NCBI GenBank assembly: GCA_020058355.1
Contig: JAGVEG010000084.1
Span: 1-5,882 of the forward strand
DNA length: 5,882 bases
Reading direction: 5' to 3'
From: Candidatus Berkelbacteria bacterium
Lineage (GTDB): Bacteria > Patescibacteriota > UBA1384 > CAILIB01
Shown: piece after piece, positions 5,088 through 5,882 of the stretch
Numbering within the stretch: position 1 is the stretch's first letter
Layout: every line of letters begins with the position of its first letter
Notes under the pieces: generated by a model
The model's input: only the letters and a program-made list of their open reading frames with translations
The model's database searches: none
Told to the model about the DNA's origin: nothing
Translations under genes and position numbers: made by a program

Positions 5088-5882
5088 CCTCAATCGAACG
5101 ATATACCGCAAGCAGCCGCTGATGCATAACCGGCCAACCATAGTCAGTAACATATGCCTCACGCCCCTTCTTGCCCATAGTATCCCGAAGCTTTTTATCA
5201 TGTAGTTTCTCTACCGCATTCTTGAGCGCGTCTGCATCACCGTACGGAATAACAAGGCCGTTCCCCACACGCTCAACAATATCAGACATACCCGTACCAT
5301 TACTTACAATAATTGGTAGACCTAGCATCATTGCCTCAAACAACTTATTCGGACTTGAGTAGCGATGGTTTTTTACTTCAGGATCATAGAGGGCAAATAG
5401 TACGTCACTCTTGAGTGAACGCTCAATAACCTCTTTATATGAGACCCTCCCGATAAAAGTACACTCCTCGCGGGCAACACAAAGTGCCTCAACCTCTTTT
5501 TGGTGCACCCCAAACCCTCCAATAGTGAGATGCGTTCTCTCTACGCCTGTAATAGCATTAACCAAATAGCGAAATCCACGGCTATAATCAAGAACGCCGA
5601 CATAAAACACTTCAAGTACGTTACTTTTTTTTGAGACTACTGACATTGCTACTTCTTCTGGAGCATTATAGAGCACCTCTAGCACCCGGGGCTTCATTCC
5701 TACGATCTGCTTTCTTCGCGCATCATCAACTATAATCGTTGCCCTTGCTCGTGAAACAACCCATGCCTCTAACTTCCAGGTAATATTGAGTACAGATTCA
5801 GGTAATATCTCGGAGGCAGCCTCGGCGTACATATCGTACATATCGTAAATCAGTGGCTTTCTACGTAGTAATGCAAGGCAAC
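5080..5882 (-). CDS. GT4-like glycosyltransferase, 5' end beyond the window
   Basis: The frame continues from the right edge through 266 visible residues to TGA at 5080-5082. An internal ATG at 5839-5841 is not the start, because the 13 residues before it (CLALLRRKPLIYD) read as the normal 'KPLIYDxxD' end of a GT-B N-terminal domain. The C-terminal donor-binding domain is clear: EVFYVGVLDYSRGFRYLVNA, then LTIGGFG, then FIGRVSYKEV, then YSSPNKLFEAMMLGLPIIVS, then GNGLVIPYGDADAL. The PNKLFEAM block is typical of the family 4 group that has no first Glu of the EX7E motif (Tyr takes its place). These enzymes move a sugar from a nucleotide donor to a lipid, polysaccharide or small-molecule acceptor on the cytosolic side. 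The donor and acceptor cannot be read from the sequence. About 100-130 N-terminal residues are probably missing. Neighbouring wecB suggests, but does not prove, an envelope polysaccharide locus. Confidence 0.88.
   Translation of the reverse strand, partial: CLALLRRKPLIYDMYDMYAEAASEILPESVLNITWKLEAWVVSRARATIIVDDARRKQIVGMKPRVLEVLYNAPEEVAMSVVSKKSNVLEVFYVGVLDYSRGFRYLVNAITGVERTHLTIGGFGVHQKEVEALCVAREECTFIGRVSYKEVIERSLKSDVLFALYDPEVKNHRYSSPNKLFEAMMLGLPIIVSNGTGMSDIVERVGNGLVIPYGDADALKNAVEKLHDKKLRDTMGKKGREAYVTDYGWPVMHQRLLAVYRSIEVI
5826..5847. repeat. Short 9-bp tandem repeat inside the glycosyltransferase gene
   Basis: A period-9 pattern (unit TACATATCG on the plus strand) holds for 22 bases, about 2.4 copies, and encodes the duplicated tripeptide in YDMYDMY. 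It is in frame and sits in the interdomain region of the glycosyltransferase. It may be chance or a small slippage duplication. Confidence 0.6.

Noticed and set aside
1..5882. CRISPR arrays, tRNA/rRNA genes, insertion sequences, att sites
   Set aside because: No repeated spacer units, cloverleaf-like sequences, transposase motifs or paired terminal repeats were seen on either strand.

Overview
The window is ordinary bacterial chromosomal DNA, densely coded on both strands, with near-balanced base composition. No phage, insertion sequence, CRISPR, tRNA or rRNA signal was seen. It holds six protein genes, plus one partial reading frame that no start codon inside the window opens. TGA, TAG and TAA all serve as stops and no gene contains an internal TGA, so standard bacterial code 11 fits. 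The mix of a large membrane-anchored VanW-family protein, compact gene packing and almost no Shine-Dalgarno motifs would suit a Patescibacteria/CPR-like or other poorly characterised lineage. That placement is a guess from gene style, not a demonstrated assignment.

Layout from left to right. (1) Positions 2-427, plus strand: the 3' part of a frame whose product resembles the C-terminal metallo-beta-lactamase-like domain of ComEC proteins, but with the metal-binding motif replaced and the end of the domain missing. It runs convergently into ruvC. (2) A minus-strand group, read from right to left: a VanW/peptidoglycan-binding-like envelope protein (1564-3447), then yebC (799-1521), then ruvC (314-802). 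yebC and ruvC overlap by ATGA. (3) A 103-bp divergent spacer (3448-3550), the only real intergenic region and the likely promoter site for both directions. (4) A plus-strand pair: a half-length AI-2E/PerM-family membrane protein (3551-4015), followed 4 bp later by wecB (4020-5087). (5) A minus-strand GT4-like glycosyltransferase (5080 to beyond the right edge), whose 3' end overlaps the 3' end of wecB by 8 bp.

Functionally there are two themes. yebC-ruvC is the widely conserved pairing of a ribosome-associated/regulatory factor with the Holliday-junction resolvase, here without ruvA or ruvB next to it. The VanW protein, WecB (UDP-GlcNAc to UDP-ManNAc) and the glycosyltransferase point to cell-envelope work: peptidoglycan-associated surface protein and production and transfer of an amino-sugar polymer. 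The most unusual items are the decayed-looking ComEC-type domain and the AI-2E protein that keeps only the C-terminal half of its family. No convincing new system was found.
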